From Bradyrhizobium sp. WBOS07 (GTDB taxonomy: Bacteria; Pseudomonadota; Alphaproteobacteria; Rhizobiales; Xanthobacteraceae), in the NCBI RefSeq assembly GCF_024585165.1, contig NZ_CP029008.1:3844001-3908000 (forward strand): a stretch of 64,000 nt of DNA, given 5' to 3'. The notes under the pieces were generated by a model. That model searched no databases and was not told the origin of the DNA. It saw only the letters and a list, made by a program, of their open reading frames with translations. This document shows, in pieces, positions 36,200 through 46,316 of this stretch (position 1 is its first letter; each line of letters begins with the position of its first letter). The translations under genes were made by a program, and so were the position numbers.

Positions 36200-36544
36200 A
36201 TGAGTCACACGATCCTGGTTGTTGACGACGATCCCCCCGTGCTCGAGACCATCGTGGCCATGCTCGAGGATCTCGGCTGCGAGGTGATCAGCGCCAGGAG
36301 CGGCCCGGATGCACTCGAGCGGCTCGGGGAGAACCGCGACATTTCGGTCCTCATCACCGACATCAACATGCCCGGCATGGACGGTCATGAACTGGCCGAG
36401 CTGGCGCGGCGCCTCCGCCCCGAGCTGAAGATGCTGCAATTGTCGGGGCGCGAGCCCCGGCGCGGCGGCCTGCCGATGATCCGGAAGCCGTTCTCGTTCG
36501 AGGAGCTCGCCGACGTCCTGCAGCGAACCGCAGGCATTCACTGA
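36200..36544 (+). CDS. Single-domain response regulator (receiver)
   Basis: A 114-residue CheY-like receiver with acidic pocket Asp9-Asp10-Asp11 (LVVDDDPP), phosphoacceptor Asp54 (LITDINMPG), switch Ser (LQLSGRE) and Lys96 (IRKPFSF). All key residues are present. It has no output domain, so it probably relays phosphate or controls a partner. Start at 36200 follows GGAGGGAA. No histidine kinase is nearby. Confidence 0.87.
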   Translation: MSHTILVVDDDPPVLETIVAMLEDLGCEVISARSGPDALERLGENRDISVLITDINMPGMDGHELAELARRLRPELKMLQLSGREPRRGGLPMIRKPFSFEELADVLQRTAGIH

Positions 36545-36569
36545 CCACAGGCCAATAAAAGAGGCCAAT

Positions 36570-36657
36570 GAAAAACCCGCAGCGGATGGCGTCCGCGCGG
36601 GCTGAACTCAATTCTTTCGATGATGCCACTATGCCGGTGTTTTGCCCGACGTGTCAA
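36570..36657 (+). repeat. Dispersed hairpin-tail repeat, copy R3
   Basis: AAAAACCCGC hairpin with GTCCGCGCGGG, then the tail GATGATGCCACTATGCCGG followed by TGTTTTGCCCGACGTGTCAA. It begins 25 bases after the response regulator stop, in a terminator position. Confidence 0.78.
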
Positions 36658-36781
36658 CGCGGCGGGTGCGGAAGCGAAAGCCCCTTCTCCCAGCTCAATA
36701 TGTGGTGCGCGACGGGCTTGCTTCAAGTCCCCGATCCTGCCGTAGAACCCCCGACCCAACCAGACCATCGAGGGGGTCAAC

Positions 36782-38314
<1,533 letters not shown>

Positions 38315-38342
38315 AACACGAACGTCACAGCTCTTCGAATAT

Positions 38343-38425
38343 GAAAGCCCGCGGTATACCGCGGGCCTTGATCCGAACTCTTCCGATGACGCCATTCTGC
38401 CGGTAATTTTGCCCGACATGTCAAA
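38343..38425 (+). repeat. Dispersed hairpin-tail repeat, copy R4
   Basis: AAAGCCCGCGGTATACCGCGGGC hairpin (perfect short stem around TATA) about 30 bases after the monooxygenase stop, then the tail GATGACGCCATTCTGCCGG and TTTTGCCCGACATGTCAA with a small insertion (TAA) in the tail. Confidence 0.75.
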
Positions 38426-38463
38426 CGATCGAACGGCTCGGCGTCGACCACTCCGTCCGGTCC

Positions 38464-40116
38464 TCACTGCGGTGGAAGCAACGGACGTATCCAGCGCGAG
38501 AACCACTCCCCGGCTTCGGTACGCGAATTGCCTGGATTGTCCACGTCGAAGATCGGAGGTGGAACGAAATAGCTCGGCTCGTCGGCGAAGAAACCGATCG
38601 GCTTGTTGGGCTGCGGTCGCCTGCTTCCAGCGATCGGCACTGTCCAATTGCCGAACCGCTCGTTGAACTCCGTGGAAGGCAGATACGGGACCGGCGCACT
38701 GCCGGACGCGAACACGCTGCCCGCATTGGACTCATTGGTCCGCGTGAGGCGCCGAACGTTTTCGGGCGCCACTGTTCCGTGTGCAGGAGTGTCCGGCACG
38801 TTGTCCACGTTCTCGGCAGGCACGGAGCCGTCTGGCGTACTGGCCCAGTTGCCAAAGCGATCCGCAAAGACGCTTGCAATAGTCTTCGGATCGATCGAGG
38901 ACGTTGCACCCGGCTGCCGCCCGAAGGTCGATGATGCCGAAGAGCCGCGGCTGCTAGCCCCGTCGTCGACGCGAAAACCGTTGCCGATAGTGTCGTGCGC
39001 AGGCGCTTCTGTCGAGAACACTCCTCCACGAGGCGCAGTAGCGCCCTCCGTCGTGCCCGGACTGCTATCCTCTGCGTTCGCAACGCGCGTAACCGCAAAA
39101 ATGCCTCCAACGCCGAGCAGCCAGGGGAGCAAGGAGGGGGGAGCAAGGAGGGGAGCCGCTAGCACGGCGGCGCCACCGGCCAACCAAGGAAGAATATCAC
39201 GCTCCGGAGATGCGCCTCCAGCCAACGGATTCTCGTAGTATGGATTCGTAACGCCGGAGTGCGGATCGGATTGCAGCACCAGCGGGTCTGATGGAGCGGC
39301 CGTTGTCGGAGGCAATCGACCGATCTGCTGTTCATTGGGATCTAGCTGGGGGAACGGAGGCAGCGCGCGTGTGAAGCGGGGATCACTTCGCGCGAACCCT
39401 TCCCGTTCGTTCAAACCGCCCAGCGAAGGTGAATTGTAGCCGGACAGCGGCGGAAAGTCGCTCGGGTTCACTGGCGCGATACCCGGAGTGTGACGAATGT
39501 CCGAGGAAGGGTCGAACACTTCAAACTTGGACCAATTCGTTCCGCGCAGGTCGCGATTACCAGCCGTCACGTTGACATCGCGATTGCGGGCAATTGCCTC
39601 GTCTATGAGCTTCTGCCGCTCCGGATGATCCAGATAGAGCAACCATTTGATCAGATGATCCTGACCGGCGCCCGTTCCCCTTCGCTCGATATCTCCGATG
39701 GTTCGCAATAGATCGGGGTATTGATCGCGGTAAGCCTTGGGGTCCGTCACAATTTTCTCGATCCACTCGACGATGTCTTCTCGTGTTTTATCGATAGGCA
39801 CATTGGGGTAGAGATGGCCATTGAGGAAGCCGACCCGCATAGCATCGATCAGTGTCTTAATCTCCGCTAATCGCTCCTCTGGACTTTCGGTCTTTGCAAT
39901 CTGATCAAGCTTTTTACAAACGAGGCTTTTGTAAGGTCCGACATGCCCGCCGGGATGGGGCGAAACATTCAACTTTGCAGCGAGCTCCCGATTTGCTGGC
40001 AGATAGATTCGGTTTGCGGGGGAGTCGATATCGAACGTCTGCTTGTCAATGCCGCGAAATGCGCGGTGATCTCTACAGCTCTCTGGAATAATATGATGGT
40101 CGGAAAAAATTGACAT
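38464..40116 (-). CDS. AHH (HNH/endonuclease VII) domain nuclease with membrane segment and long tail
   Basis: The first ~65 residues contain an AHH-type nuclease core: DHHIIPE (His7-His8), the NRIYLPANRE strand and HPGGHVGPY (His54, His58). AHH nucleases are toxin domains of polymorphic toxins but usually sit at the C-terminus; here it is N-terminal. Then follow a helical region (65-185), a Pro-rich linker, a hydrophobic segment (about 308-344) and a disordered tail with two RFGNW motifs (420-424, 487-491), ending EWFSRWIRP. No signal peptide. An Imm11/DUF1629-like gene lies upstream on the same strand after a 376-base gap. Likely a DNA- or RNA-cutting toxin. Confidence 0.72.
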   Translation of the reverse strand: MSIFSDHHIIPESCRDHRAFRGIDKQTFDIDSPANRIYLPANRELAAKLNVSPHPGGHVGPYKSLVCKKLDQIAKTESPEERLAEIKTLIDAMRVGFLNGHLYPNVPIDKTREDIVEWIEKIVTDPKAYRDQYPDLLRTIGDIERRGTGAGQDHLIKWLLYLDHPERQKLIDEAIARNRDVNVTAGNRDLRGTNWSKFEVFDPSSDIRHTPGIAPVNPSDFPPLSGYNSPSLGGLNEREGFARSDPRFTRALPPFPQLDPNEQQIGRLPPTTAAPSDPLVLQSDPHSGVTNPYYENPLAGGASPERDILPWLAGGAAVLAAPLLAPPSLLPWLLGVGGIFAVTRVANAEDSSPGTTEGATAPRGGVFSTEAPAHDTIGNGFRVDDGASSRGSSASSTFGRQPGATSSIDPKTIASVFADRFGNWASTPDGSVPAENVDNVPDTPAHGTVAPENVRRLTRTNESNAGSVFASGSAPVPYLPSTEFNERFGNWTVPIAGSRRPQPNKPIGFFADEPSYFVPPPIFDVDNPGNSRTEAGEWFSRWIRPLLPPQ

Positions 40117-40492
40117 GCACCCTCACAAAAGGGACTTCATTGAGTATGGGGGGTGGCAAATTGGATGAATGAGCGCACAAGCGCAGGCCCGACGGGAGGC
40201 CCGCGCGCTCATCGACAGGACTGCAGTATTTTCTGAAGTGCTATGGCACGCGGCGCAGTCGACCCGACCGAACGCAGGCAACGGCCTCAAGGCGCGAGTT
40301 TGTTGGATTCTCTTAGATCAAGAAGAAATATCGCGCCGACGTCGCTATCCGCTTGCGGGACGCCAGCCTTGTTGCCAGCAGAATATGCCTGCTTGCACGG
40401 TTCTTCGCCGAAGCGAAACGGCCCCTCGCATGTGTCTCAGGAAAGCACACTCTCGGCGAGAGAAAGGACTTCATTCCTCGGGACGGAGAGAG
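40117..40492. other. Intergenic gap between nuclease and immunity-like genes
   Basis: No gene with a credible start and family match is seen in these 376 bases. Plus-strand frames here are antisense continuations of the neighbours. The nuclease promoter presumably lies near 40120-40170, and the 3' end of the immunity-like transcript also falls here. Confidence 0.4.
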
Positions 40493-41125
40493 TCAAATTT
40501 CGCCTTTCGAAGTGTCGGCAAAGTGGATCTTCTTCAACCCCGCCGACTTGCAAGCGTCCTTGAACTCCTGGTCGCATATGACTGTCGCCTCTTCGTAGGC
40601 CATGCGGAAGATGTGCGCCGTGCCGATCACGTCTTCTCTGAAGACCAGCTTGTATCCGAGAGGGAATTCGTAATATTTCATGCCATGGTCCATGTAGCGG
40701 ATATCGTCCCGAATTCCGATCCGCAAATGCGATTGCGATTCGTCCACCGCATCGAGGACGCGAACAACATCGCAGATCCAATAGTCCGGCCCATGATAGC
40801 TACCTTTCGGTAGTCGCACGTCGCATCGCACAAAAACGAAGGCCTCCGGATCCATCCTCTCGAAGACAGCCTTGGTTCGATCCGAAATGAGCCACCACCC
40901 CCAGCAGAGCTCCAGGTCGCCGGGCAGACGGCCGTCGGATTTATCGAACATGTAAGGCACAGGCGGTGTAGAAGCCGGCAATCGAGATACTTGGTAGGGA
41001 GGAAGGCCGCTTTCGTCCGCGATCCAAAAGCCGGGGCGGCCGCTGAGATTGTACCTTATCCGGTGGAAGCGGCGCTTGCGTGCTCTCGGTCGCTTCGGCA
41101 CAGAATTCTCTTTTTCGTCAGTCAC
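40493..41125 (-). CDS. Imm11/DUF1629-like immunity protein
   Basis: The 210-residue protein carries the DUF1629 (MXAN_0049-type, Imm11) signature: RLPKGSYHGPDYWICDVVRVLDAVDESQSHLR, followed by a C-terminal region with a GMKYYEFPLGYKLVFREDVIGTAHIFRMAYEEATVICDQEF pattern in which the final helix recognises its toxin in known cases. The N-terminus is highly basic (PKRPRARKRRFHRIRYN). The best-known family member partners a nuclease toxin in Myxococcus. It lies upstream of the AHH nuclease gene on the same strand, an order in which protection is made first. Confidence 0.7.
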   Translation of the reverse strand: MTDEKENSVPKRPRARKRRFHRIRYNLSGRPGFWIADESGLPPYQVSRLPASTPPVPYMFDKSDGRLPGDLELCWGWWLISDRTKAVFERMDPEAFVFVRCDVRLPKGSYHGPDYWICDVVRVLDAVDESQSHLRIGIRDDIRYMDHGMKYYEFPLGYKLVFREDVIGTAHIFRMAYEEATVICDQEFKDACKSAGLKKIHFADTSKGEI

Positions 41126-41192
41126 GACTGCATCTCACTGAACATCGTACCCGCGACACACGCGGTGAAGAGCGCGATCGGTCGCACAACAA

Positions 41193-41273
41193 TAAAGCCC
41201 GCGGCTTCCCGCGAGCTTGATCGGCTTTTTTCGATGATGGCATTCTGCCGGTGTTTTGCCCGACGTGTCAAAC
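41193..41273 (+). repeat. Dispersed hairpin-tail repeat, copy R5
   Basis: TAAAGCCCGCGGCTTCCCGCGAGCTT hairpin region, linker, then the tail GATGATGGCATTCTGCCGG and TGTTTTGCCCGACGTGTCAA followed by ACGATCGAT. It lies between two minus-strand genes, so on the coding strand it cannot act as a downstream terminator in the usual orientation. Confidence 0.75.
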
Positions 41274-41330
41274 GATCGATCTCGAGCAATGAGCCCGGCG
41301 GCAAGTACCGATGGTAGTCGCTCATCGCCA

Positions 41331-42110
41331 TCACTGCACGAGCTCATCAACACAGTAAAACACCGGCATCCCGCCAAACGCATCGGACTCCTTGTGACGC
41401 ACCTGGATCCGCTCGCTCGCGCTTGCCCCGATGGTGTCGCCGTCCTTCACCACGCTGCCATGCTCGATCAGATACACGGCAAGGCCGGCTACCTTGTCGA
41501 ACAATGACGCGAGCGTAAGCTTGGCGGTGACGAACTCGATCTCCCGATCGACGAAGGCGGACAGTCCCATAGTCACCGCGCCGATCCTGGCGCCTGACCG
41601 GAACGGAAGAATGTCGACCCAGAGCCTGAAGGGATAGTCCGGAAACGCTGCGAACGCATCGCGCGACATCTCGAGCCAGAGATCGGCGGGCCGCGCCACC
41701 CGGCCGGCCCACACCACGCCGCAAGCTTCCGGTATGGTCGCGATCAACGCGCCGATGAGTGCGGTGGTGCCGCGCGCGGCGACCAGCGGCTGCTCGCTCT
41801 TTCCGAGCATCGATACGATCAGATGACCGCGATGGCGGGCCGCCACCGCCTTGCTCTCCGGCCAGGTGGTGACAGCGCGCGCCCATAGTCCCTGGTCGTG
41901 CGGCACGGGCGCCGGCATCGACATCACGGCAACAAGCTCGCGGCCACAGCGGATGAGCGGCGAGTTGGCCTGGGTCTGCTGCGGAGGTCCGTCCCCGATC
42001 GCCTCCGTTGCCAAATCCGGATGCCGGGCGTGAAGGACCTTGGTGACCGCTGACATGTCCGGCATCGCCGGGCTGTCCAACAAGACAAAAGCGAGAAGCG
42101 AGCTACTCAT
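41331..42110 (-). CDS. DUF4261 domain-containing protein
   Basis: The 259-residue product fits DUF4261, a domain also seen near toxin and immunity genes; the recognisable end is DTIGASASERIQVRHKESDAFGGMPVFYCVDELV. The ATG at 42110 is chosen; the frame extends to 42236 with no better start. No signal peptide or membrane helix. Function is unknown. It is followed by repeat R5 and then the Imm11-like gene. Confidence 0.72.
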   Translation of the reverse strand: MSSSLLAFVLLDSPAMPDMSAVTKVLHARHPDLATEAIGDGPPQQTQANSPLIRCGRELVAVMSMPAPVPHDQGLWARAVTTWPESKAVAARHRGHLIVSMLGKSEQPLVAARGTTALIGALIATIPEACGVVWAGRVARPADLWLEMSRDAFAAFPDYPFRLWVDILPFRSGARIGAVTMGLSAFVDREIEFVTAKLTLASLFDKVAGLAVYLIEHGSVVKDGDTIGASASERIQVRHKESDAFGGMPVFYCVDELVQ

Positions 42111-42626
42111 CGACTGCCCCGCGAAAAAAATCAGGCCAACACCGATCCAGCGGCGTTCGCCCACAGGTTGAAATGTTGGTTGACTAGAACAAAAAGAGAA
42201 CGATGTCAATCGACGTTTTTTTTGATGGGAGCGCAAATGAGATCTCGGCCACGCAGGAAACGGCCCGTGGTGCGCGCTGACCAGCGCGGGCGTCGCCGCG
42301 CATCGTTCAGCATGTCGTCTCCGACTTGTCCTTCTTGTCTGTTTGCGTCGTCAAAAACGCTGGGCGGCGGATGCTTCAGCGGCTCGCGGCATGCGCGCAC
42401 GCGCTTGCAGAGATGAGCGCACGTATCGACGCGCACTCAGATTGAGTAAGTCGCTCAACAGGCTCAAACTTCGCCTCGAAATTTAATCTGCGCACGCATC
42501 AAAAGATACAGACTCGCCGCTCCGCCAGGCCTAGGCTTCATCCATCACCGCAAGGCCCGCGGCACAAGACCGGTGATGAGAACGCCGGTTCGCGCTCCCG
42601 CCCTCCTCGAACAAGGGACATGCGCC
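42111..42626. other. 516-base gap, no gene supported
   Basis: Contains AT-rich stretches (a T8 run near 42217) and one 82-codon plus-strand frame of cysteine/arginine-rich composition without homology that I recognise. I see no RNA gene or clear operator. Promoters for both flanking genes must lie here. Confidence 0.4.
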
Positions 42627-42827
42627 ATGCTGACACGACGTCGCATCAAACAGACCAGGACACTGACCGAACGCCTCGCGGACGAGGCCGCGCGCTGCCG
42701 CGAGGAAGCGCGCGCGCTCGCGCCGGGGCGCCGCCGCGAGATGCTGCTGCGCCGGGCGCGGCAGGACGAGACCGCCATGCAGATCGACAGCTGGCTGCGC
42801 TCGCCCGGCCTGAGGGCGCCGACATGA
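42627..42827 (+). CDS. Small Arg-rich hypothetical protein
   Basis: A 66-residue helical, very basic protein (TERLADEAARCREEARALAPGRRREMLLRRARQDE), as seen in many Bradyrhizobium genomes. Start at 42627 follows AAGGGAC. The stop overlaps the next start by ATGA, so the two are coupled. Confidence 0.65.
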   Translation: MLTRRRIKQTRTLTERLADEAARCREEARALAPGRRREMLLRRARQDETAMQIDSWLRSPGLRAPT

Positions 42828-43051
42828 GCCAGCAATATCGCGCTTATCTCGTCGGCGAGAACGGCGTCTTCCGCTCGGCGGAGGCCTTCGAGGCCGCGTC
42901 CGACGAGACCGCCCTCGCCTTCGCGCGGCAGTTCACGCGGCACGGCAAGGTCGAGGTCTGGCAGCTGGGCCGCAAGATCGCGGTGCTCGAGTCCGGGCAA
43001 TCCTGGCCGCCACCGCCGCAGCCATCGCGGCCGACGCTGACGCGTCAATGA
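42824..43051 (+). CDS. Small hypothetical protein
   Basis: A 75-residue product with the pattern YRAYLVGENGVFRSAEAFEA and a Pro-rich end, recognisable as a family common in Bradyrhizobium. Coupled to the upstream Arg-rich gene (ATGA) and overlapping the tail of the convergent DUF6894 gene by about 7 bases. Confidence 0.65.
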   Translation: MSQQYRAYLVGENGVFRSAEAFEAASDETALAFARQFTRHGKVEVWQLGRKIAVLESGQSWPPPPQPSRPTLTRQ

Positions 43052-43314
43052 TCGCCGGATGGCGTTCGTGCGTTGAACGTCTCGATCGCGAAGCTGAATG
43101 TCATCTGCATGACGGGCCCGCCGGCGTCGCGAACGTCGATCGCCATCCTCCGCCGTCCGCCGGTCGCCGCTGCGGAAATGATGGCATCGCGCGCCATGTC
43201 GCCGACCGACTTGGCGGCCTCGGCCTGGACCGCGCGCATGTTGGACAATTCCAGCCCCTCTTCCTCGAGCGCGACTCCGTGCTCGTCGGTCAAGTCAAAG
43301 TAGTATCGCGCCAT
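43045..43314 (-). CDS. DUF6894 family protein
   Basis: An 89-residue protein beginning MARYYFDLTDEHGVALEEEG, the hallmark of DUF6894, a small family abundant in Bradyrhizobium and Methylobacterium. No known function. Convergent with the coupled pair upstream. Confidence 0.75.
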   Translation of the reverse strand: MARYYFDLTDEHGVALEEEGLELSNMRAVQAEAAKSVGDMARDAIISAAATGGRRRMAIDVRDAGGPVMQMTFSFAIETFNARTPSGDH

Positions 43315-43432
43315 GTGCGTATTCCTTTGTCCCTAAGAGGCCCGGAAGGGGACAAAGGTTGCAAGCCCATCGAAAAAAACTATTGAAGCCAAGGGGGTCC
43401 GGGAACTGACTGCGCCTCCCTGGCCCAGTCCC

Positions 43433-43681
43433 CTACTCTTCCGCGAGCTTGCGCTCGATATAGGCGTCCACCGTCTCGGCGAACGAGCGCTGCACGCCGA
43501 CCGCCACATCGTGCTGGTCGAGTGCGTCGCGCTGGAGCACGCGCAGGCCCCGTCCGCGGCAGCTCACCGGCGCCGTGTTCAGATATTGATCGATGGCGCC
43601 CTTGGCGAGCGGGATGGCCTTGGGATCGCCCCTGGCGATCAGGAGCCGGAGCAGGCTCTGGCATTCGGCCAAACCGGGCAT
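43433..43681 (-). CDS. Hypothetical protein (82 aa)
   Basis: An alpha-helical product (LRLLIARGDPKAIPLAKGAIDQYLN; FAETVDAYIERKLAEE) with no recognised domain. It starts ten bases after the stop of a 34-codon gene on the same strand, so they probably form an operon. Confidence 0.55.
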   Translation of the reverse strand: MPGLAECQSLLRLLIARGDPKAIPLAKGAIDQYLNTAPVSCRGRGLRVLQRDALDQHDVAVGVQRSFAETVDAYIERKLAEE

Positions 43682-43691
43682 GGGTTTGCTC

Positions 43692-43796
43692 TCACCTCTG
43701 CTGCGATTTCGGCTTCGGCCGCCGCACCGGCTGGGTGTGGGTGCCGAACAGCGCCAGCAGGAACGCGACTTCTTCCTTCGAACCGATCTGGATCAT
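43692..43796 (-). CDS. Small protein of 34 residues
   Basis: ATG at 43796 lies six bases after AGGAG. The frame codes a helix (IGSKEEVAFLLALFGTHTQP) and a basic end (RRPKPKSQQR), then stops 10 bases before the 82-residue gene. The strong ribosome site, spacing and coupling-like layout argue for a real short gene. Function is unknown. Confidence 0.5.
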   Translation of the reverse strand: MIQIGSKEEVAFLLALFGTHTQPVRRPKPKSQQR

Positions 43797-44030
43797 GATG
43801 ATCTCCTTTTCGCTTCGTTGGTCGGGGCCCGGGCGCACGGAGTTCAGGACAATCGGGTTTCAGCATTGTTTCAGGCGTGTTTCGTCCGATCGTGACGCTG
43901 ATGGCCCGCCTGCTTGTGTTCACAAATGAACCTGGCAACGCCTTTCCGGGGTCCGCGTCCACGCTTCGCTGTTCCTTAACGGGTGCGCCATAACGTCCGC
44001 GCAGGCGAAGGGCTGCAGGAGACTTGCAAG

Positions 44031-44801
44031 ATGGGCGTGACGTGCGCCGGATGCGCTGACGGGGCGGAGCTGCCATTCGAATTCAAGATGGCATTCCAGC
44101 CGATCGTCGACGTCGCCGAGAACAGGATCTGGGGCTATGAGGCGCTGGTGCGGGGCCCCAGCGGCGAGAGCGCGCATAGCGTGCTCAGCCAGCTCACCGA
44201 CCAGCAGCTTTACCGCTTCGACCAGGCCGCCCGGGTGATGGCGATCGAAACCGCCGGCCGGCTGTTTGTGGATCCGCGCGCGCGGCTCTCGATCAACTTC
44301 ATGCCGAACGCCGTGTACGAGCCGCGCGCCTGCATCCGGAAATCGCTGGAAGCGGCGCGCCGCGTGAATTTTCCCGCCTCCAATCTGATGTTCGAGTTCA
44401 CCGAGAACGAGCGGATGAGCGATCCGGCGCATGTCGAGAACATCGTGCGCACCTACAAGGCGCTCGGCTTCTGGACCGCGCTGGATGATTTCGGCGCCGG
44501 CTATGCCGGCCTCGGCCTGCTGGCCCGGCTGCAGCCGAACCTGATCAAGATCGACATGGAGCTGCTGCGCGACATCCATCTCAGCCGGCCCAAGCAAGTG
44601 ATCGTCTCAGGCCTGGCGCAAATCGCGCGCGAGCTCGACATCACGGTTCTGGCCGAGGGCGTCGAGAACGAGGCCGAGCTCATCATCTTGCGCTCCGCCG
44701 GCATCGCGCTGTTTCAAGGCTATTATTTTGCGAGGCCCGCCCTGATGTCGCTGCCGGCGGTGCGGGGATTCGAACGGATCGACGTCTCGCTCGCGGGGTG
44801 A
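44031..44801 (+). CDS. Stand-alone EAL domain c-di-GMP phosphodiesterase
   Basis: The 256-residue protein is one EAL domain with a short Cys-rich start (CAGCADG). All catalytic residues are present: Glu37 in EALVR, Asn89, Glu125 in FEFTENE, Asp152-Asp153 in DDFGAGY, Lys173, Glu209 and Gln229. It should hydrolyse c-di-GMP. It lacks any sensor domain. Start at 44031 follows AGGAG; the frame opens earlier at 43983. A terminator follows at 44834. Its N-terminal cysteines could sense redox or metal (inference). Confidence 0.88.
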   Translation: MGVTCAGCADGAELPFEFKMAFQPIVDVAENRIWGYEALVRGPSGESAHSVLSQLTDQQLYRFDQAARVMAIETAGRLFVDPRARLSINFMPNAVYEPRACIRKSLEAARRVNFPASNLMFEFTENERMSDPAHVENIVRTYKALGFWTALDDFGAGYAGLGLLARLQPNLIKIDMELLRDIHLSRPKQVIVSGLAQIARELDITVLAEGVENEAELIILRSAGIALFQGYYFARPALMSLPAVRGFERIDVSLAG

Positions 44802-44833
44802 GGCAGTTTCCTGCCTGAACCGCTCATCAGTCA

Positions 44834-44869
44834 AAAGCCCGCGCGGATCGCTCCACGCGGGCTTTCGTT
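44834..44869 (+). terminator. Rho-independent terminator after the EAL gene
   Basis: AAAGCCCGCG-C-GGA and TCC-A-CGCGGGCTTT form a long stem around TCGC, followed by CGTTT. It lies 33 bases after the EAL stop. Confidence 0.7.
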
Positions 44870-44942
44870 TGCCGCTGGCGCGGCCTCCCTCGAAAGCGCG
44901 GCGCCGAGGAGCCTCGGCGCCGATCGTCGTCTCAGTGCATCC

Positions 44943-45170
44943 TCAGTTCGAGGTGCAGACCTTGACGGTCTTCATGCCGGCCTCGGCTTCAGACCTGGTC
45001 TTGTAGACGGTGTCGCCGCTGACGACCGTCGTTTCGGTGGTGGTCGGCTTGGCCTCGGTGATCGTGCACTTCTTGGTCTTGACGTCCTGCACCACGTAGA
45101 ACGACTGCGCGAACGCAGGCGCCGCAAACGAGGTCAGCACGGCGGCGGCAATAATGGTCTTGATCTTCAT
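44943..45170 (-). CDS. Small secreted protein
   Basis: A 75-residue precursor with a signal peptide (IIAAAVLTSFAAPAFAQ) after a GGAGGA site. The mature part has two cysteines and Thr-rich strands (KKCTITEAKPTTTETTVVSG). It belongs to a small rhizobial family without known role. Likely periplasmic. Confidence 0.65.
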   Translation of the reverse strand: MKIKTIIAAAVLTSFAAPAFAQSFYVVQDVKTKKCTITEAKPTTTETTVVSGDTVYKTRSEAEAGMKTVKVCTSN

Positions 45171-45210
45171 CGTGTCCTCCTCCAGCGGCCCGGTGATCCG
45201 GACCTGTCTG

Positions 45211-45229
45211 CTTTAAACTTCAAATATTG
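45211..45229. promoter_or_regulatory. Possible MarR-type operator H
   Basis: TTTAAACTTCAAATATTG resembles operator C (two core differences). It lies in the divergent region between two small secreted-protein genes, 40 bases before 45170. Outside the catabolic island and possibly coincidental. Confidence 0.3.
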
Positions 45230-45299
45230 CCACTTGTTCCCGGTCGGGACCCGAACCAACGGCGAGGACCTGCGTTGACGCACGACCCTGGAGGCTTCG

Positions 45300-45482
45300 A
45301 TGCTGGATGTGAGACTTGTGACGACCTCGCTGGCGATGCTGATCGCCCTGATGTCCGTGGCACTGGCCGAGCCGACCAAGGATCAGGGCCGGCCTGCGGC
45401 TGAGGCTCGTCCGATCCGCGTTATCCTGCCGGCCCCCTGGGAGCCCGCCACGACGCAGGCCGAAGCGCCGCCGGCGAAGTAA
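45300..45482 (+). CDS. Small secreted protein (60 aa)
   Basis: ATG preceded by GGAGG with five-base spacing. A signal-peptide-like N-terminus (LAMLIALMSVALAEP) leads to a Pro/Ala-rich short mature part. No recognised domain. Confidence 0.55.
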   Translation: MLDVRLVTTSLAMLIALMSVALAEPTKDQGRPAAEARPIRVILPAPWEPATTQAEAPPAK

Positions 45483-45570
45483 GGCGGAGCTTCCCGACAA
45501 TCGCGTTCCAGCTTTTTTTACCCACGCAAGCATCGCTCCGCACGTCTGCGGTCTCGCACCCCGGCGCGAC

Positions 45571-45762
45571 TCATCGGCCTCGCTTGGTAGTCACGGTGCG
45601 CAGTGCGATGCCGTGCTGCCAGGCACGCCCCCTCACCGCCGCCTCGCTCCGGTTAAGCGCAAGTGCAATCTCGTCGGGCCGCCGGCCCGCTTCAGCCATG
45701 GCTTTCAACTGCTCGTGCTCATCCGCTGTCCACCTCTTCAACAATGGATAGCGTGATTGCAT
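45571..45762 (-). CDS. Small Myb/SANT-like DNA-binding protein
   Basis: A 63-residue helical protein: RWTADEHEQLKAMAEAGRRPDEIALALNRSEAAVRGRAWQ, in which the spaced Trp and the R-x-x-A-V-R-x-R-A pattern resemble Myb-like or GcrA-like helix-turn-helix units. Start is the ATG at 45762; the frame extends to 45840. Probable regulator, target unknown. Confidence 0.55.
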   Translation of the reverse strand: MQSRYPLLKRWTADEHEQLKAMAEAGRRPDEIALALNRSEAAVRGRAWQHGIALRTVTTKRGR

Positions 45763-45975
45763 GGTTGGCGCTGCCTCGCCCGCTGTGAAAGCGAAGACAA
45801 TCGGTCGCCGGAAGCGAAGTTCCTCCGACCAGCGTGGCAATGTTGCTCGCGCCCCTCACCTGCGCGACCATGATCGAAGCAAGACGCTGCAGCCGCATTC
45901 GCAGCTTCGCACGATAGCAACCAATTCGAATCTGACGTGTTGTCGCCGGCACATTCACCGCCGGAGAACAAAACA

Positions 45976-46296
45976 ATGAGACGTCTTACCGCACTCGTCA
46001 CAACCTTGCTGATGCTCGGAGCCGTGCCCGCAAGCGCGCAGTCGCAGCCCGCGCAAAGCGGGCCGGGCAACAACGCCGTCAACAGCTCGGACCAGAACAA
46101 CTCCAACAAGCCGGTCGAGGGCCGCAACAGCTTCACCGAGGGACAGGCGAAGTCGCGGATCGAGGGCGCCGGTTATTCCAACGTGTCCGGATTGCACAAG
46201 GACGACCAGGGCGTCTGGCGTGGCAAGGCCGACAAGGCCGGGACCAAGACCGACGTCAGCCTGGACTTCCAGGGCAACGTGAACCCCGCCAAGTAA
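45976..46296 (+). CDS. Secreted PepSY-like hypothetical protein
   Basis: A 106-residue precursor with a signal peptide (LTALVTTLLMLGAVPASAQS), an Asn/Ser-rich linker and a C-terminal unit FTEGQAKSRIEGAGYSNVSGLHKDDQGVWRGKADKAG that resembles PepSY domains. Probably periplasmic. It is followed 20 bases later by a stress-protein-like gene on the same strand. Confidence 0.65.
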   Translation: MRRLTALVTTLLMLGAVPASAQSQPAQSGPGNNAVNSSDQNNSNKPVEGRNSFTEGQAKSRIEGAGYSNVSGLHKDDQGVWRGKADKAGTKTDVSLDFQGNVNPAK

Positions 46297-46316
46297 GGCC
46301 GACCAAGTAAGGAATC

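Noticed and set aside
40169..40813. 214-codon plus-strand gene near the immunity-like locus
   Set aside because: Mostly antisense to the Imm11-like gene, with no ribosome site or domain.
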